A stretch of 64,000 nt of DNA, from the NCBI RefSeq assembly GCF_023544715.1, contig NZ_JAMJEZ010000004.1:84386-148385 (forward strand). Direction: 5' to 3'. The stretch is from Pseudomonas eutrophicaquae (GTDB lineage: Bacteria; Pseudomonadota; Gammaproteobacteria; Pseudomonadales; Pseudomonadaceae). Position numbers and translations under genes: made by a program. Shown piece by piece: positions 20,182 through 29,558 of this stretch (its first letter is position 1; every line of letters starts with the position of its first letter). The notes below the pieces were generated by a model, which ran no database searches, was not told where the DNA came from, and saw nothing but the letters and a program-made list of their open reading frames with translations.

Positions 20182-20669
20182 CAGCGATCAGCCTTGTGGT
20201 TGAGCAGGTGGTCGAGGCGCGCACGCTCCTCGGCGGAAAGATCATGGGCTGCCGGCGCTGCGGCCCCCGCGGCACTGGCGCGGCGCCGACGTAGGACGAT
20301 GCCGCCCAGCACCAGCAGGCCACCGCCCAGCATCAGCCAGGGCCCGTACCAGAGCAGCCAGGTGCGCGCATTGACCGGCGGGCGATAGCGCACGAAGTCA
20401 CCGTAGCGATCGACCAGGTAATCGACGATCTGCTCGTTGCTCTGCCCCTCGCCGAGCATGCGGAAGATCTCGCGGCGCAGATCCATGGCGATCGGCGCAT
20501 CCGAATCAGCAATGTTCTGGTTCTGGCATTTCGGGCAGCGCAGCTCCTCGACCAGCGTGCGATAGCGGGCGCGCTCGGCGTCATCCCGAAACTCGTAGGT
20601 ATCCACTGCCGCCTGGGCGCTGAGCAGCACGCCCAGCCCCAGACTGGCAGCCAGCAGGATGTGCTTCAT
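20181..20669 (-). CDS. ccmH: Cytochrome c-type biogenesis protein CcmH (CcmL/CycL)
   Basis: Membrane-anchored thioredoxin-like component that reduces the apocytochrome CxxCH disulfide. The 162-residue protein has a signal sequence (about 1-20), the LRCPKC motif with cysteines 45 and 48, the family stretch DLRREIFRMLGEGQSN, and one C-terminal transmembrane helix (about 108-128) followed by an Arg-rich tail. It overlaps dsbE by 4 bases (ATGA) and ccmI at its stop. Confidence 0.96.
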   Translation of the reverse strand: MKHILLAASLGLGVLLSAQAAVDTYEFRDDAERARYRTLVEELRCPKCQNQNIADSDAPIAMDLRREIFRMLGEGQSNEQIVDYLVDRYGDFVRYRPPVNARTWLLWYGPWLMLGGGLLVLGGIVLRRRRASAAGAAAPAAHDLSAEERARLDHLLNHKADR

Positions 20670-21208
20670 TGGCCAGCCTCATCGAGCAATGCGCGGTACA
20701 GCGGCGCCAGTTGTTCACGCCAGACGCGCTCATCGATGGCCCCGACGTACTTGTGACGGACGATGCCGTCCTTGTCGAGCAGGAAGGTTTCCGGCGCGCC
20801 ATAGACACCCAGGTTGATGCCGAGGCTGCCTTGCGGATCCGCAACGTTCAGGCGATACGGATTGCCCAGCTGGGCCAGCCAGCGCCGCGCCAGCTCGCTG
20901 TCATCCTTGTAGTTGACGCCATACACCAGCACGCCTTGAGCGGCCAGACGGTTGAGCATTTCGTGCTCGTCGCGGCAGGTCGGGCACCAGGTGGCCCAGA
21001 CATTGAGCAGCGCCGGCTGGCCCCGCAGATCCTCGGCACGCACAGTGCGCTGCGGGTCTTCCAGTGAGGGCAGCGCAAAGCTCGGCAGCGGCTTGCCGAT
21101 CATCGTCGAGCCGATGTCACGGGGATCCAAAAACAGCCCCTTGTAGAGCAGGCCCGCCAGCACCAGAAAGCCCAGCAGCGGCAGGATCAGCAGCAGGCGA
21201 CGGTTCAT
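20666..21208 (-). CDS. dsbE: Thiol:disulfide interchange protein DsbE (CcmG)
   Basis: Periplasmic, membrane-tethered thioredoxin that keeps apocytochrome or CcmH cysteines reduced. The 180-residue protein has an N-terminal anchor helix (about 5-25), then a thioredoxin fold with WATWCPTCRDEH carrying the CxxC at about residues 81-84, and the cis-proline loop GVYGAPETFL. ATG 21208 was chosen; it overlaps the ccmF stop (ATGA), and the longer upstream frame lies inside ccmF. Confidence 0.96.
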   Translation of the reverse strand: MNRRLLLILPLLGFLVLAGLLYKGLFLDPRDIGSTMIGKPLPSFALPSLEDPQRTVRAEDLRGQPALLNVWATWCPTCRDEHEMLNRLAAQGVLVYGVNYKDDSELARRWLAQLGNPYRLNVADPQGSLGINLGVYGAPETFLLDKDGIVRHKYVGAIDERVWREQLAPLYRALLDEAGQ

Positions 21209-23175
21209 GCGCGCACCTCGCCGCCCAGCGCTTCGCTGACCCGCGTGCGGACCTTGACCCGGTAGCGGCGATCCAGCGCGGCCAGCAGACCACCGAAGGC
21301 CATCATCAGCCCGCCCAGCCAGATCCAGCGCACATAGGGTTTGACGTGCAGGCGCACGGCCCACGCCCCCTCATCCAGCGGCTCGCCCAGCGCAACATAC
21401 AGGTCACGCCAGAAACCGGCATCGATGCCCGCCTCGGTCATCGGCATCTGCTGCACGGTGTACAGACGCTTCTCGGGATAGAGCACGGCAATCTCGCGGC
21501 CCGCCTCGATCACCCGCACGGTGGCCTTGTCAGCGGTGTAGTTGGGGCCTTGATGAGGACGGGCACCCTCGAAGACGAACTGATAGCCACCCAGCTCCGC
21601 CGATTCGCCCGGCGCCATGCGCAGGTCACGTTCGACGGTGTACTGGCTGGACAGCACCACCCCCAGCGCACAGACCGCGATTCCGACATGCGCCATCTGC
21701 ATGCCCCAGTAACTGCGCGACAGAACCGGCAGGCCCTTGAGCAGCCCCTTGTGGCGGGTCTTGTCGAGGATGTCACGCACACCGGTCAGCACCACCCAGG
21801 CACTCAGCAGCGTGGTGGCCAGGACGGCCCAGTGGAAGTCGCCCAGCAGCCAGGCGGCGACAAAGCCGAGCACAGCAGCCAGTACCAGCACCGGACGGAG
21901 CATGCCGCCCAGCCAGCGCACCGGGGTGTCCTTCCAGCGCACCAGCACGCCGATGCCAAGGGTCAGCATCAGCAAGGCCATCAGTGGCAGGAACAGCGCA
22001 TTGAAGTACGGCGGGCCGACCGAGAGCTTGGCGCCGGTCAGGGCATCGAGTGCCAGCGGATAGAGGGTGCCGAGCAGGATGGTCGCGCAGGACACCACCA
22101 GGATCAGGTTGTTGGCCAGCAGCAGCGTCTCCCGCGACCACAGGGCAAAGCCCACCTGACTCTTGACCACCGGCGCGCGCAGGGCAAACAGCGCCAGCGA
22201 GCTGCCGACCACGCAGAGCAGGAAGATCAGGATGAAGGTGCCACGCTCAGGGTCATTGGCAAAGGCATGCACCGAAGTCAGCACGCCGGAGCGCACCAGG
22301 AAGGTGCCGAGCAGGCTCAGCGAGAAGGCGGCAATCGCCAGCAGCACGGTCCAGCTCTTGAACACGCCGCGCTTCTCCGTCACCGCCAGCGAGTGGATCA
22401 GCGCAGTGGCCACCAGCCAGGGCATGAACGAGGCATTCTCGACCGGGTCCCAGAACCACCAGCCACCCCAGCCCAGCTCGTAATAGGCCCACCAGGAACC
22501 GAGCACGATGCCGATGCCGAGGAACGACCAAGCCACGATGGTCCACGGCCGCGACCAGCGCGCCCAGGCAGCGTCCAGACGCCCACCCAGCAGCGCCGCG
22601 ATGGCGAAGGCAAATGCCACCGACAACCCGACATAACCCATGTAGAGCATCGGCGGATGCACGATCAGGCCGAAGTCCTGCAGCAGCGGGTTGAGGTCCC
22701 GACCATCGGCCGGGGCATTGGGCAGCAGGCGCTCGAACGGGTTGGAGGTGATGATCATGAACAGCAGGAAGCCGACACTGATCAGGCCCATCACGCCCAG
22801 CACCCGGGCCAGCATCTCCTCCGGCAATTGGCGCGACAGCACCGCCACGGCAAAGGTCCAGCCAGCCATGATCAACGCCCAGAGCAGCAGCGAGCCCTCA
22901 TGCGCGCCCCAAACCGCACTGATCTTGTAGAACCAGGGCAGCGCCGAGTTGGAGTTGCTGGCCACATAGGCCACCGAGAAATCATCGATCAGGAAGGCAT
23001 GGGTCAGGCAGATGAAAGCAAACAGCAGGAAGCCGAACTGCCCCCAAGCCGCCGGCTGGGCCAGCCCCATCCACAGGCGGTCACCGCGCCAGGCACCGAT
23101 CAGCGGCAGGGTGCCCTGCACCACCGCCAGGCACAGGGCGAGAATCATGGCCAGATGGCCGAGCTCGGGGATCAT
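21205..23175 (-). CDS. ccmF: Haem lyase subunit CcmF
   Basis: Large inner-membrane protein of the cytochrome c haem lyase; takes haem from holo-CcmE and attaches it to apocytochrome. The 656-residue protein is strongly hydrophobic with roughly 15 membrane segments and carries the tryptophan-rich WWD haem-handling motif ([16 protein letters not shown], near residue 230). Conserved histidines include that of [12 protein letters not shown]. Overlaps ccmE upstream and dsbE downstream by 4 bases each. Confidence 0.97.
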   Translation of the reverse strand: MIPELGHLAMILALCLAVVQGTLPLIGAWRGDRLWMGLAQPAAWGQFGFLLFAFICLTHAFLIDDFSVAYVASNSNSALPWFYKISAVWGAHEGSLLLWALIMAGWTFAVAVLSRQLPEEMLARVLGVMGLISVGFLLFMIITSNPFERLLPNAPADGRDLNPLLQDFGLIVHPPMLYMGYVGLSVAFAFAIAALLGGRLDAAWARWSRPWTIVAWSFLGIGIVLGSWWAYYELGWGGWWFWDPVENASFMPWLVATALIHSLAVTEKRGVFKSWTVLLAIAAFSLSLLGTFLVRSGVLTSVHAFANDPERGTFILIFLLCVVGSSLALFALRAPVVKSQVGFALWSRETLLLANNLILVVSCATILLGTLYPLALDALTGAKLSVGPPYFNALFLPLMALLMLTLGIGVLVRWKDTPVRWLGGMLRPVLVLAAVLGFVAAWLLGDFHWAVLATTLLSAWVVLTGVRDILDKTRHKGLLKGLPVLSRSYWGMQMAHVGIAVCALGVVLSSQYTVERDLRMAPGESAELGGYQFVFEGARPHQGPNYTADKATVRVIEAGREIAVLYPEKRLYTVQQMPMTEAGIDAGFWRDLYVALGEPLDEGAWAVRLHVKPYVRWIWLGGLMMAFGGLLAALDRRYRVKVRTRVSEALGGEVRA

Positions 23176-23735
23176 TGCTCATCTCCTTGCGAGGAGGACG
23201 GTTGCTGGGCCGCATCCTGCACCTTTGTACCGGTGGCGTCCTGCCCGGCTGCAGACGGTTTGCTGGCACCGTAGTTGCCGTAGGCGCTGCCCGCAGCGGC
23301 CCCGCCTTGCTGGCTGGCTTTCTCCAGGGCCTGGGTGACTTCCGGCGGCATGTAGTTCTCGTCGTGCTTGGCCAGCACCTCGTCGGCAATCAGCACGCCG
23401 TCCGCGTTCAGCCGACCGAGGGCGACGATGCCCTGCCCTTCACGGAACAGGTCCGGGAGGATGCCGCTATAGCGGATGGTCACATCGGCGGCGTAGTCGG
23501 TGACCACAAAGTCCACCTCCAGCGAATCACGGGAGCGGCTCACCGAGCCCTCCTTGACCATGCCGCCGGCGCGGATCCGCGCACCGTCCGGCACCTCGCC
23601 AGCCGCGATCTGGGTGGGCGTGTAAAACAGGTTGATGTTCTGCTGCAGGGCGCTGAGCGCCAGCCCCACGGCCACGGCCAGGCCTGTGAGCAGGCCGAGG
23701 ATGATGAACAGGCGCTTCTTGCGCTGCGGATTCAT
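23172..23735 (-). CDS. ccmE: Haem chaperone CcmE
   Basis: Periplasmic haem chaperone that binds haem covalently through a histidine and passes it to CcmF. The 187-residue protein has an N-terminal anchor helix (about 8-28), an OB-fold, and the haem site [12 protein letters not shown] with histidine 124. The C-terminus after residue 140 is a flexible Gly/Ser/Ala/Gln-rich tail, longer than in E. coli. ATG 23735 overlaps the ccmD stop. Confidence 0.97.
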   Translation of the reverse strand: MNPQRKKRLFIILGLLTGLAVAVGLALSALQQNINLFYTPTQIAAGEVPDGARIRAGGMVKEGSVSRSRDSLEVDFVVTDYAADVTIRYSGILPDLFREGQGIVALGRLNADGVLIADEVLAKHDENYMPPEVTQALEKASQQGGAAAGSAYGNYGASKPSAAGQDATGTKVQDAAQQPSSSQGDEQ

Positions 23736-23908
23736 TGCTTGCCCTCCCGGCGCAGACGACGCGCCTCTTGCTGCAGGTAGCGGCGGCGTGCCAGAAGCGG
23801 CAGCACCACATTGAGTGCCAGGACCGCCAGGCTGACGGCAAAGCAGGTCCATACGTACACGCCATGCTTGCCCATGGCGAGAAAATCGCTAAAGGATTCA
23901 AAACTCAC
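23732..23908 (-). CDS. ccmD: Haem exporter protein CcmD
   Basis: Small inner-membrane protein that helps release holo-CcmE from the CcmABC complex. Only 58 codons, found by reading the strand: GTG 23908 starts [20 protein letters not shown], the usual CcmD N-terminus. One transmembrane helix follows (about 18-38), then a basic tail ([18 protein letters not shown]). The GTG overlaps the ccmC stop (GTGA) and its TGA overlaps the ccmE ATG, so translation is coupled on both sides. Confidence 0.92.
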   Translation of the reverse strand: MSFESFSDFLAMGKHGVYVWTCFAVSLAVLALNVVLPLLARRRYLQQEARRLRREGKQ

Positions 23909-24660
23909 AGATGGCGCTCCACTTCGGCTTTGACCCAGCTGGCTCGTGCCTCGCGGCGCAGCACCTCAAGGCGCATGCGCAGCAGCAGGCTGACGGCAAA
24001 GAAGGCATAGAACCCCAGCACCATGATCAGCAGCGGAATCCACATCTCCGGCGGCATGGCGGGCTTTTCGGTGATGGTGAAGGTGGCCGGCTGGTGCAGG
24101 GTGTTCCACCACTCCACCGAGTACTTGATGATCGGGATATTGATCACCCCAACAATCGACAGCACCGCACAGGCCTTGGCGGCGCTGTCACGATTGCTGA
24201 TCGACTGGCCGAGGGCAATCACCCCGAAGTACAGAAACAGCAGGATCAGCATCGACGTCAGGCGGGCATCCCAGACCCAGTACGAGCCCCAAGTCGGCTT
24301 GCCCCAGATCGCGCCGGTGAACAGGGCGATGAAGGTCATCCAGGCGCCGATCGGTGCGGCGCACTGCAGGGCCACATCCGCCAGCTTCATCTTCCACACT
24401 AGGCCAACGATGCCGGCCACCGCCAGCATGATGTAGCAGGACTGGGCAAGGAAGGCTGCCGGGACGTGGATATAGATGATGCGGAAACTGTTGCCCTGCT
24501 GGTAATCCGGCGGTGCAAAAGCCAGTCCCCAGACCAGCCCCACCGCCAGCAGCAGCACGGTCGCCACCGACAGCCAGGGCAGCCAGCGACCGCTGATGTC
24601 GTAGAACCACTTGGGCGAACCCAGCTTGTGAAACCATGTCCAGTTCATGGGAATGCTCAC
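23905..24660 (-). CDS. ccmC: Haem ABC transporter permease CcmC
   Basis: Inner-membrane protein that presents haem to CcmE. The 251-residue protein has six predicted membrane helices and the WWD motif [13 protein letters not shown] near residue 125, with flanking conserved histidines in IYIHVPAAF and [11 protein letters not shown] 24660 gives [16 protein letters not shown]; the internal ATG 4 codons later is an alternative. One base separates it from the ccmB stop. Confidence 0.97.
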   Translation of the reverse strand: MSIPMNWTWFHKLGSPKWFYDISGRWLPWLSVATVLLLAVGLVWGLAFAPPDYQQGNSFRIIYIHVPAAFLAQSCYIMLAVAGIVGLVWKMKLADVALQCAAPIGAWMTFIALFTGAIWGKPTWGSYWVWDARLTSMLILLFLYFGVIALGQSISNRDSAAKACAVLSIVGVINIPIIKYSVEWWNTLHQPATFTITEKPAMPPEMWIPLLIMVLGFYAFFAVSLLLRMRLEVLRREARASWVKAEVERHL

Positions 24661-24661
24661 T

Positions 24662-25333
24662 TCATTCGCCGACGCTGATCTTCAGGCCGGCTGCGATGGC
24701 AAGGGGAGTCAGGGTCACGGCCAGCGCCGTCAGGCTGGCCAGCCAGAGCAGGTGGCCTGCGGCCGGCAGGCCTTGCAGGGCTGCCTGCAGCGCGCCGCTG
24801 CCAAGGATCAGCACCGGGATGTACAGCGGCAGGATCAGCAGCGCCAGCAGCAGACCACCGCGCTTGAGGCCCACGGTCAGCGCCGCACCGACCGCGCCCA
24901 GCAGGCTCAGGATCGGCGTGCCAAGGAGCAGCGTGGCCAGCAGCACCGGCAGGCAGCGTCCGGGCAGGCCCAGCATCAATGCCAAAAGCGGCGCCAGCAG
25001 TACCAGGCTCAGGCCACAGAGCAGCCAGTGTGCCAGCACCTTGGCCAGAACCAGAAGAGGCAGCGGGTGCGGCGAAAGGACCCACTGCTCAAGCGAGCCG
25101 TCCTCAAAATCACTGCGAAACAGTCCATCCAACGACAGCAAGACTGCCAGAAGCGCCGCAACCCAGAGCAGCCCTGGCGAGAGGGTCTGCAGCTGCTGGC
25201 TCTCGGGGCCGACGGCCAGCGGGAACAGGGCAATGACGATGGCGAAGAACACCAGCGGGTTGAGTAGCTCGGCCGGACGGCGAAACAGCAGGCGCGTCTC
25301 GCGCACCAGCAGCTGTGTGAAGACGTTACTCAC
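24662..25333 (-). CDS. ccmB: Haem exporter permease CcmB
   Basis: ABC-2 type permease of the CcmAB complex, whose ATP hydrolysis drives holo-CcmE release. The 223-residue protein begins at a GTG (25333) with [23 protein letters not shown], matching family N-termini, and has six hydrophobic segments. It overlaps the end of ccmA by 8 bases. Confidence 0.95.
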   Translation of the reverse strand: MSNVFTQLLVRETRLLFRRPAELLNPLVFFAIVIALFPLAVGPESQQLQTLSPGLLWVAALLAVLLSLDGLFRSDFEDGSLEQWVLSPHPLPLLVLAKVLAHWLLCGLSLVLLAPLLALMLGLPGRCLPVLLATLLLGTPILSLLGAVGAALTVGLKRGGLLLALLILPLYIPVLILGSGALQAALQGLPAAGHLLWLASLTALAVTLTPLAIAAGLKISVGE

Positions 25334-25970
25334 AGGCCATCCCCCGCCGCGACAGATCCAGCTCGCGATAACCGGACGGGCGCTGCCCGAGGGTGTGGTG
25401 AGTGGTCAGCACCACCATGCCGCCGGCTTCGCAGTGCCGGGCGAGGTGGGCTTCGAGCTGGGCCACGCCCTGCTTGTCGAGGGCGGTGAAGGGCTCATCG
25501 AGGATCCACAGCGGCGGCGGATCCAGATAGAGACGCGCCAGCGCCACGCGGCGCTGCTGACCGGCCGACAGAGTGTGGCAGGGCACATCCTCAAAGCCCC
25601 GCAGCCCTACGGCAGCCAGCGCTTGCCAGATGGCGGTACGGCTGGCCGGCACCTGCAGGGCGCACAGCCAGGCGAGGTTTTCCTCGGGGCTCAGCAGTCC
25701 CTTGATGCCGGCCGCATGGCCGATCCACAACAGATTGCGGGCCAGGGTATCGCACTGCTGCTCCAGCGCCTGCCCGCTCAGGCGGATTTCGCCGGCGCTC
25801 GGCTGCATCAGCCCGGCCAGCAGGCGCAAGAGGCTGGTCTTGCCGCTGCCATTGGGGCCGGCAATCTGCACCATTTCGCCCGGGCGCAAAGTCATGTCGA
25901 GCTGCTCGAACAGCAGCCGCTGGTCACGCTCGCAGGCAAGCTCGCAGGCTTCAAGGAAGGGACTGGTCAC
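25326..25970 (-). CDS. ccmA: Haem exporter ATPase CcmA
   Basis: Cytoplasmic ABC ATPase of the CcmABCD complex. The 214-residue protein shows Walker [10 protein letters not shown], the signature [14 protein letters not shown], Walker [13 protein letters not shown] and the switch histidine in VVLTTHH. I chose GTG 25970 ([17 protein letters not shown]), which aligns with other CcmA starts; the open frame continues 25 codons upstream through the leader hairpin. It is the first gene of the ccm operon and has its own -10 box at 26036-26031. Confidence 0.95.
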   Translation of the reverse strand: MTSPFLEACELACERDQRLLFEQLDMTLRPGEMVQIAGPNGSGKTSLLRLLAGLMQPSAGEIRLSGQALEQQCDTLARNLLWIGHAAGIKGLLSPEENLAWLCALQVPASRTAIWQALAAVGLRGFEDVPCHTLSAGQQRRVALARLYLDPPPLWILDEPFTALDKQGVAQLEAHLARHCEAGGMVVLTTHHTLGQRPSGYRELDLSRRGMACE

Positions 25971-26030
25971 AGCATGGCTATCCGTCGGCGCTCCGGGGAG
26001 GCCGGCCGTCTGCCGGCCGGGTCGGCGCGC

Positions 26031-26036
26031 ATTATA
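26031..26036 (-). promoter_or_regulatory. Perfect TATAAT -10 box upstream of ccmA
   Basis: TATAAT on the minus strand, 61 bases before the ccmA GTG; no good -35 at 17 bases. Between it and ccmA lies a GC-rich inverted repeat (GCCGGC copies around 26001-26018) that would fold in the leader RNA. This suggests the ccm operon is transcribed independently of the fleN-like gene. Confidence 0.5.
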
Positions 26037-26106
26037 CATAGCCACCCAACGGCCCGATGCGCGGATTTTTCAACAGTGTGTGACCGGCGCTGCGGGCCGA
26101 ATCGGC

Positions 26107-26937
26107 TCAGGCCGGCCGTGGACGCGGCTGGTATTGGGCCGCCACCAGATGCTCGATGAAAAACTCCAGGTGCCCGCGCGGATTGGCCGGCAGCGGCCAG
26201 CCATCGATGGTCTCGGCCAGCCGGGCATAGGTCTGGGCGATGCGGCTGCGCGGCTGCAGCTCGCAGACCGCCCCCTGGCGCTGCACGGCGCGGCGCAGGG
26301 TGTCGTCCTGGGGCACTGCGCCGAGGTAATCCAGCGCGATGCCGTCCAGGTCATCGATCTGCTGCAGCAGGCGCTCATGCAGCGCCCGGCCCTCGGCAGC
26401 GTTCTGCGTCATGCTGGCCAGCAGGCGCACCCGGCGCAGCCCCTGAGCGCTGTTCAGGCGGCGCAACAAGGCCAGCGCAGCGGCCCGGGCTGCCGGCTCA
26501 TCACTGACCACCAGCAGCACCTCGCTGGCCGCGCGCAGCAGGCAGCGCACATCCGCCCCGAGCCCCGGCGAGCAGTCGATCAGCAAGACCTGCGGGGGCT
26601 GCGCCAGCGTGCTGAAGGCCTGAATCAGCCCGGCCAGCTGGCGGGCGTCGGGCAGCGGGTCCAGGCTGCTGCCGGCCAGAAGCTGCAGCTCGCCAACCGG
26701 CTGGATTGCCTCGGCCAGCGTGCAGTCACCGGCCAGCACTTGCGCCAGGGTGCGCGGCGGCGCCAGGCCCAGACTGACGGCCACCTCCGGCAGGGCAAAG
26801 GCGGCATCGACCAGCATCACCCGCCGGCCACGGGCGGCCAGCGAGAAGGCCAAGTTGATCGCCGCCTGGGTCTTGCCGACGCCGCCCTTGCCACTGGCCA
26901 GCGCAATCACCTGGACCGGGCTCAGTGGCTTGCTCAT
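26107..26937 (-). CDS. FleN-like MinD/ParA-family ATPase, degenerate DxD motif
   Basis: FleN sets flagellar number in Pseudomonas by binding FleQ and inhibiting its ATPase. This 276-residue protein has the deviant Walker A KGGVGKTQ (residues 17-24), a Walker B-like LLIDCSPGLG near 120, and a C-terminal GWPLPANPRGHLEFFIEHL almost identical to FleN as I remember it. The Walker A' motif, normally DAD, reads VDAAFAL (D44, A46), so the second aspartate needed for catalysis in MinD is missing. It begins inside the FleQ-like stop (ATGA), implying coupled translation. No flagellar gene is nearby. It is closer to FleN than to the chemotaxis ParA homolog. Confidence 0.8.
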   Translation of the reverse strand: MSKPLSPVQVIALASGKGGVGKTQAAINLAFSLAARGRRVMLVDAAFALPEVAVSLGLAPPRTLAQVLAGDCTLAEAIQPVGELQLLAGSSLDPLPDARQLAGLIQAFSTLAQPPQVLLIDCSPGLGADVRCLLRAASEVLLVVSDEPAARAAALALLRRLNSAQGLRRVRLLASMTQNAAEGRALHERLLQQIDDLDGIALDYLGAVPQDDTLRRAVQRQGAVCELQPRSRIAQTYARLAETIDGWPLPANPRGHLEFFIEHLVAAQYQPRPRPA

Positions 26938-28376
26938 GCCTCGTCCTCCTCGTCACGGCGCTGCATGCCGTATTTGCGCATCTTTTCCACCAGCGTGGTA
27001 CGCCGCAGGCGCAGCCGCTCGGCCGCCCGGGCCACGACCCCACCGGCATCGTCCATCGCCTGCTGGATCAGCACCTGTTCAAGGTTGCCCAGATAGGCCT
27101 TGAGGTCCAGCCCGCCCACCGGCAGCAAAACCGGCGAATCCAGCCCCGGCAGGCTGGCCTGACTGCTGGCCGCCACCGGAAGCGCCGTGTCCAGCTCCTC
27201 GGACAGGTAGCGATACTTCTTCGGCAGCTCGCCCACCCCGACCACTCCATAGGGATGCATGATGGCCAGACGCTCGACCAGATTGGCCAGCTCGCGCACG
27301 TTGCCGCGCCAGTCGTGCTGGCACAGCGAGAGCAGCGCTGCGGAGTTGAAGCGAATCGAGCCGCGCTTTTCATGCTCCAGACGGGCGGTCAGCTCGTTGA
27401 TCAGCAGCGGAATATCCTCGACCCGCTCACGCAGCGGCGGCAGCTCGATGGTGAAGCGGCTCAGCCGGTAATAGAGATCACTGGAGAACTGTCCGACAGC
27501 AATCCGCGGCTCAAGCCCGGGTTGCGAGGCAGCGACAATGCGGACATTCAGGGGCCGCGGCTGGCTGTCGCCTAGGCGCTCGAAGCAGTCCTCCTGCAGC
27601 AGACGCTGCAGACGTCCCTGCGCCGAGGGCGGCAGGCAGCCGATCTCGTCCAGGAACAGCGTGCCCCCGGCGGCCATTTCCAACCGCCCGGGCCGCTCAT
27701 GCAGGGCGCCCGCAAATGCACCCTGCTGATAACCGAACAACTCGCCCTCCAGCACCGCTGGATCAACCGCCGCACAGTTGAACGGCACGAAGGGCTGCTC
27801 ACGGCGCGGCGAGTGGTAGTGCAGGTTGCGCGCCACCACCTCCTTGCCACTGCCCGGCTCGCCCAGCAGCAGCACGCTGCACTCGGTCTGTGCCACCTGC
27901 TGCAGCTGCTCGCGCACCTCCTGAATGGCGCGGCTGGTACCGACCAGGCTGCGGAACAGGTTCGGCTCGCGCAGCAGGCCGCGGTCACGGTCCCGGTCAT
28001 AGACCTGCCGGTACACCTGCACGCGGTGCAGGGCATCGGTCAGCTGGCTGTAGCTGGGCGGCATGTCCAGCTGGGCCAGCACCCGGCGGCGCAGCTCATC
28101 GGGCCAGCTGGCGTACTCCTGCGCTCCAAATAGCAGGATCGGCAGGTGCTCGACCGTCCCGCCGAGCTGGCGCAGCAGCCGCAGCCGGTGACTGGCCTGC
28201 CGCGGCCCGAGCAGCAGGCAGGAAAGCACCGGCGCGCCCTGGGCCTGCCATTCCGCCAGCACGTCCTCGCCCTGGCAGATCAGGAAGGGCTCGCCGAGAA
28301 ACTCGAGGATCACCGCCAGGTCATGGCAGCGCTGGGGGTCATCATCTATCAGCAGCAAACGGGCATCACGCAGCAT
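26934..28376 (-). CDS. FleQ-like enhancer-binding protein with altered sigma-54 motifs
   Basis: FleQ is the master regulator of flagella and cyclic di-GMP-controlled exopolysaccharide genes in Pseudomonas. This 480-residue protein has the FleQ layout: an N-terminal receiver-like domain without phosphoacceptor (1-115), an AAA+ domain (about 138-375) and a C-terminal Fis-type HTH (about 441-470, AAERLRLRRTTLVEKMRKYG). Walker A (GEPGSGKE, 172-179) and Walker B (LFLDEIG) remain. Residues that contact cyclic di-GMP in FleQ are kept: LFRS (140-143), RN (183-184) and LRERVED (315-321). GAFTGA is GAFAGA (219-224), and the first arginine finger of FREDL is Ser298 (FSSDLYYR). Start ATG 28376 aligns with FleQ. 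It heads an operon with the FleN-like gene and diverges from moxR. Confidence 0.85.
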   Translation of the reverse strand: MLRDARLLLIDDDPQRCHDLAVILEFLGEPFLICQGEDVLAEWQAQGAPVLSCLLLGPRQASHRLRLLRQLGGTVEHLPILLFGAQEYASWPDELRRRVLAQLDMPPSYSQLTDALHRVQVYRQVYDRDRDRGLLREPNLFRSLVGTSRAIQEVREQLQQVAQTECSVLLLGEPGSGKEVVARNLHYHSPRREQPFVPFNCAAVDPAVLEGELFGYQQGAFAGALHERPGRLEMAAGGTLFLDEIGCLPPSAQGRLQRLLQEDCFERLGDSQPRPLNVRIVAASQPGLEPRIAVGQFSSDLYYRLSRFTIELPPLRERVEDIPLLINELTARLEHEKRGSIRFNSAALLSLCQHDWRGNVRELANLVERLAIMHPYGVVGVGELPKKYRYLSEELDTALPVAASSQASLPGLDSPVLLPVGGLDLKAYLGNLEQVLIQQAMDDAGGVVARAAERLRLRRTTLVEKMRKYGMQRRDEEDEA

Positions 28377-28592
28377 GATCGGTCGCACCTGGGGCAGAAA
28401 GGGGGCAAGACGACACGCCAAGGCGACCCGTCCCGTATCGGCGGCAGTTAAGCCAAAACCCCGCCAGCAGTCAAATAGATGACGCTTGCCAGGGCGTGTG
28501 CCAACAACTCATCACCCAGACAGCGGGCTGCCCGCCGCGCGCGCGAATCGATTAAAGTGCGCACCTGCCTTTGCGAACCCGTCGAGTCCGCC

Positions 28593-29552
28593 ATGTCCCA
28601 CCGTGACGCCCTGCTTGCCCTGCGCCAGTACCTTGCCAGCCAGATCCTCGGCCAGGAGCGGCTGCTCGATCGCCTGCTGATTGCCCTGCTCGCCGATGGT
28701 CACCTGCTGGTCGAAGGCGCGCCGGGGCTGGCCAAGACCAAGGCGATCAAGGATCTGGCCGCCGGTCTGGAAGCAGAGTTTCACCGCATCCAGTTCACCC
28801 CGGATCTGCTGCCGGCCGACATCACCGGCACCGAGATCTACCGCCCTGAGGATGGCAGTTTCGTATTCCAGCGCGGGCCGATCTTCCACAACCTGGTGCT
28901 GGCCGATGAGATCAACCGCGCGCCAGCCAAGGTGCAGTCAGCGCTGCTGGAGGCCATGGCCGAGCGGCAGGTGAGCATTGGCCGCACCACCTGGGCCCTG
29001 CCGCCGCTGTTTCTGGTGATGGCCACCCAGAACCCCCTCGAGCAGGAAGGCACCTATCCGCTGCCCGAAGCGCAGCTCGATCGCTTCCTGATGCACGTCA
29101 AGCTCGGCTACCCGGATGCCTCGGTGGAGCGGCGCATCCTGCAGCAGGCACGCGGCGAGGCCCTGTGCGGCGAGACCCAGCCCGAGCAGCGCCTGAGCCA
29201 GGAAGCGATCATGGCGGCCCGCCACGAGATCCTCGGCCTGTACATGGCCGATGCGGTGGAGGAGTACCTGGTGCAGCTGGTGATGGCCACCCGCACCCCG
29301 GCACGCTTTGACGCCGAGCTGGCCGAGTGGATCGCCTGGGGCGCCAGCCCGCGCGGCTCGATTGCGCTGGATCGCTGCGCACGGGCACATGCCTGGCTGG
29401 CCGGGCGCGATTTTGTCAGCCCCGAGGACATCCAGAACGTGCTGTTCGATGTGCTGCGTCACCGCATCATCCTGTCCTTTGAGGCCGAGGCGGCCGGCAT
29501 CGATCAGGATCGGGTGATCCAGCGCCTGCTCGATGTGGTCGCGGTGGCCTGA
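28593..29552 (+). CDS. MoxR-family AAA+ ATPase
   Basis: MoxR ATPases act as chaperones with VWA-domain partners, often in envelope stress or metal insertion. The 319-residue protein has Walker A VEGAPGLAKTK (about residues 38-48), Walker B LVLADEINRAP, the sensor region ATQNPLEQEGTYPLPEAQLDRF, and a lid domain. ATG 28593 (MSHRDALLALRQYL) was chosen; the frame opens 38 codons upstream but those residues are unlike the family. It heads a six-gene block with overlapping or nearly overlapping stops and starts. Confidence 0.93.
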   Translation: MSHRDALLALRQYLASQILGQERLLDRLLIALLADGHLLVEGAPGLAKTKAIKDLAAGLEAEFHRIQFTPDLLPADITGTEIYRPEDGSFVFQRGPIFHNLVLADEINRAPAKVQSALLEAMAERQVSIGRTTWALPPLFLVMATQNPLEQEGTYPLPEAQLDRFLMHVKLGYPDASVERRILQQARGEALCGETQPEQRLSQEAIMAARHEILGLYMADAVEEYLVQLVMATRTPARFDAELAEWIAWGASPRGSIALDRCARAHAWLAGRDFVSPEDIQNVLFDVLRHRIILSFEAEAAGIDQDRVIQRLLDVVAVA

Positions 29553-29558
29553 CGCGCC

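Noticed and set aside
21064-23274. 736-codon plus-strand frame opposite ccmF
   Set aside because: Antisense shadow of a well-supported ccmF; composition unlike a real protein and no ribosome site.
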